This document shows, one piece after another, positions 63,851-64,000 of a DNA stretch of 64,000 nt (the first letter of the stretch is position 1; the number at the start of each line of letters is the position of its first letter). The translations under genes and the position numbers were made by a program. The stretch is from assembly GCA_027186245.1 (NCBI GenBank), contig CP114481.1, positions 53,328,569 to 53,392,568 of the forward strand, written 5' to 3'. Below the pieces are notes generated by a model. It saw nothing but the letters and a program-made list of their open reading frames with translations. It was not told the DNA's origin and did not search any database. The stretch is from Coriaria nepalensis (taxonomy: Eukaryota; Streptophyta; Magnoliopsida; Cucurbitales; Coriariaceae).

Positions 63851-64000
63851 GAAAATGAGTAAGAAATAGTACCTGATATGAAAACGAATTGAGAGCTTCA
63901 AACAAATCTAATTTCCGAGCAATAATTTTTTTAGAGCGTTGGAGCTTGAGAGAGATAAAATGGTGAATGAATAAGATAAAAAAAATACAAACTAAAATTA

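Larger units (their letters stand above)
1..64000 (+). repeat. Satellite DNA array, ~242-bp monomer, head to tail, filling the window
   Basis: Every part of the window is a copy of one monomer, recognised by fixed landmarks: TCTAGAAAAG at the chosen start, AAGTACTT about 20 bp in, GAGCTTCAAACAAAT near 90, TTGGAGCTTGAGAGAGAT near 130-147, GGTGAATGAATAAGATAAAA near 153-172 and ATCAACGGGC near 220. Starts at 1, 243, 485, 727 and 969 are exactly 242 bp apart, as are those at 63083, 63325, 63567 and 63809. There are 264 full monomers plus 192 bases of another. No inverted monomer, spacer or inserted element was seen, and phase drift is only -80 bp in total. Composition of one monomer is A 108, T 60, G 50, C 24. 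The strand label is arbitrary. The array continues beyond both window ends. I do not recognise the family by name. Confidence 0.98.
42221..64000 (+). repeat. Zone E monomers
   Basis: The signature variants are ACCTCATATG, TAGTACATGATATG, GGGCAATAAAAAATC, CCGAGCAATAATT, AACAATAATATTTTTAG, GCAAAAAAAAATCTAG and AATAATGTAAATT with GGAGTTGAG. From about 45.5 kb almost everything lies in recent, near-identical duplications. Between about 43.0 and 45.5 kb the monomers are more individual, for example AATAGAATAAAAATAGTAC near 44145 and TTCCACAAATTTATAAG near 44184, and I found no long copies there. Confidence 0.75.

Noticed and set aside
1..64000. CRISPR array
   Set aside because: The repeat is direct and regular, but the unit is 242 bp with no unique spacers; all of each unit is conserved.
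1..64000. Transposable element or LTR origin of the repeat
   Set aside because: No terminal repeats, target-site duplications, polymerase or integrase coding remnants, primer-binding site or poly-purine/LTR boundary can be seen in the monomer or at any junction.
1..64000. Telomeric repeats, 5S rRNA or tRNA-derived tandem units
   Set aside because: No TTAGGG/TTTAGGG-type tracts, no 5S internal promoter and no cloverleaf-compatible A and B boxes were found in the 242-bp unit.

Overview
The whole 64 kb window is one uninterrupted, head-to-tail tandem array of an AT-rich satellite DNA with a basic monomer of about 242 bp. I see no protein-coding gene, RNA gene, transposon, CRISPR array or other single-copy sequence on either strand. 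The first monomer starts at base 1 (phase set at the GAAAAG that follows TCTA). The start 63,808 bp further on is at 63809, so there are 264 complete monomers plus a partial one, with a mean length near 241.7 bp. A hand count of one monomer (485-726) gives 108 A, 60 T, 50 G and 24 C: about 31% GC and 65% purine on the + strand. All monomers I followed are in the same orientation, and the phase slips only gradually (-1 bp by 12.3 kb, -22 by 24.9 kb, -49 by 37.2 kb, -80 by 63.8 kb). That fits scattered 1-bp deletions, not insertions of foreign DNA.

Organism: a eukaryote, most likely a flowering plant. The arguments are the satellite itself, transition-type variation at its CpG sites that fits cytosine methylation, and a minus strand that reads like a plant 5' leader plus first intron. 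The species and chromosomal location (centromere, pericentromere or heterochromatic knob) cannot be told from the sequence.

Layout, by diagnostic variants: zone A (1-6534) with GAAGACGAATGGAGAG and a repeated 7-monomer (1694 bp) register; zone B (6535-8959), a more irregular transition; zone C (about 8960-31180), a mosaic of at least five subfamilies; zone D (about 31181-42220), with AACCATAATT, ATGATGTAC and TCGAGAAAAG variants; zone E (about 42221-64000), with ACCTCATATG, TAGTACATGAT and GGGCAATAAAAAATC variants and the most recent-looking duplications.

On top of the monomer there is a nested hierarchy of larger duplications. I found offsets of 484, 724, 1209, 1694, 1932, 2173, 2176, 2178, 3142, 3625, 6519, 7003 and 8705 bp, all whole numbers of monomers (2, 3, 5, 7, 8, 9, 9, 9, 13, 15, 27, 29 and 36) less a few bases. 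This is the signature of unequal exchange or replication-based amplification acting in monomer register. The most striking local oddity is at 61151-61315, where zone A sequence identical to 1697-1861 sits inside zone E, about 59 kb away and exactly at the seam of a 2176-bp tandem duplication. I found no sign of a new enzymatic or defence system; the interest here is the repeat architecture.
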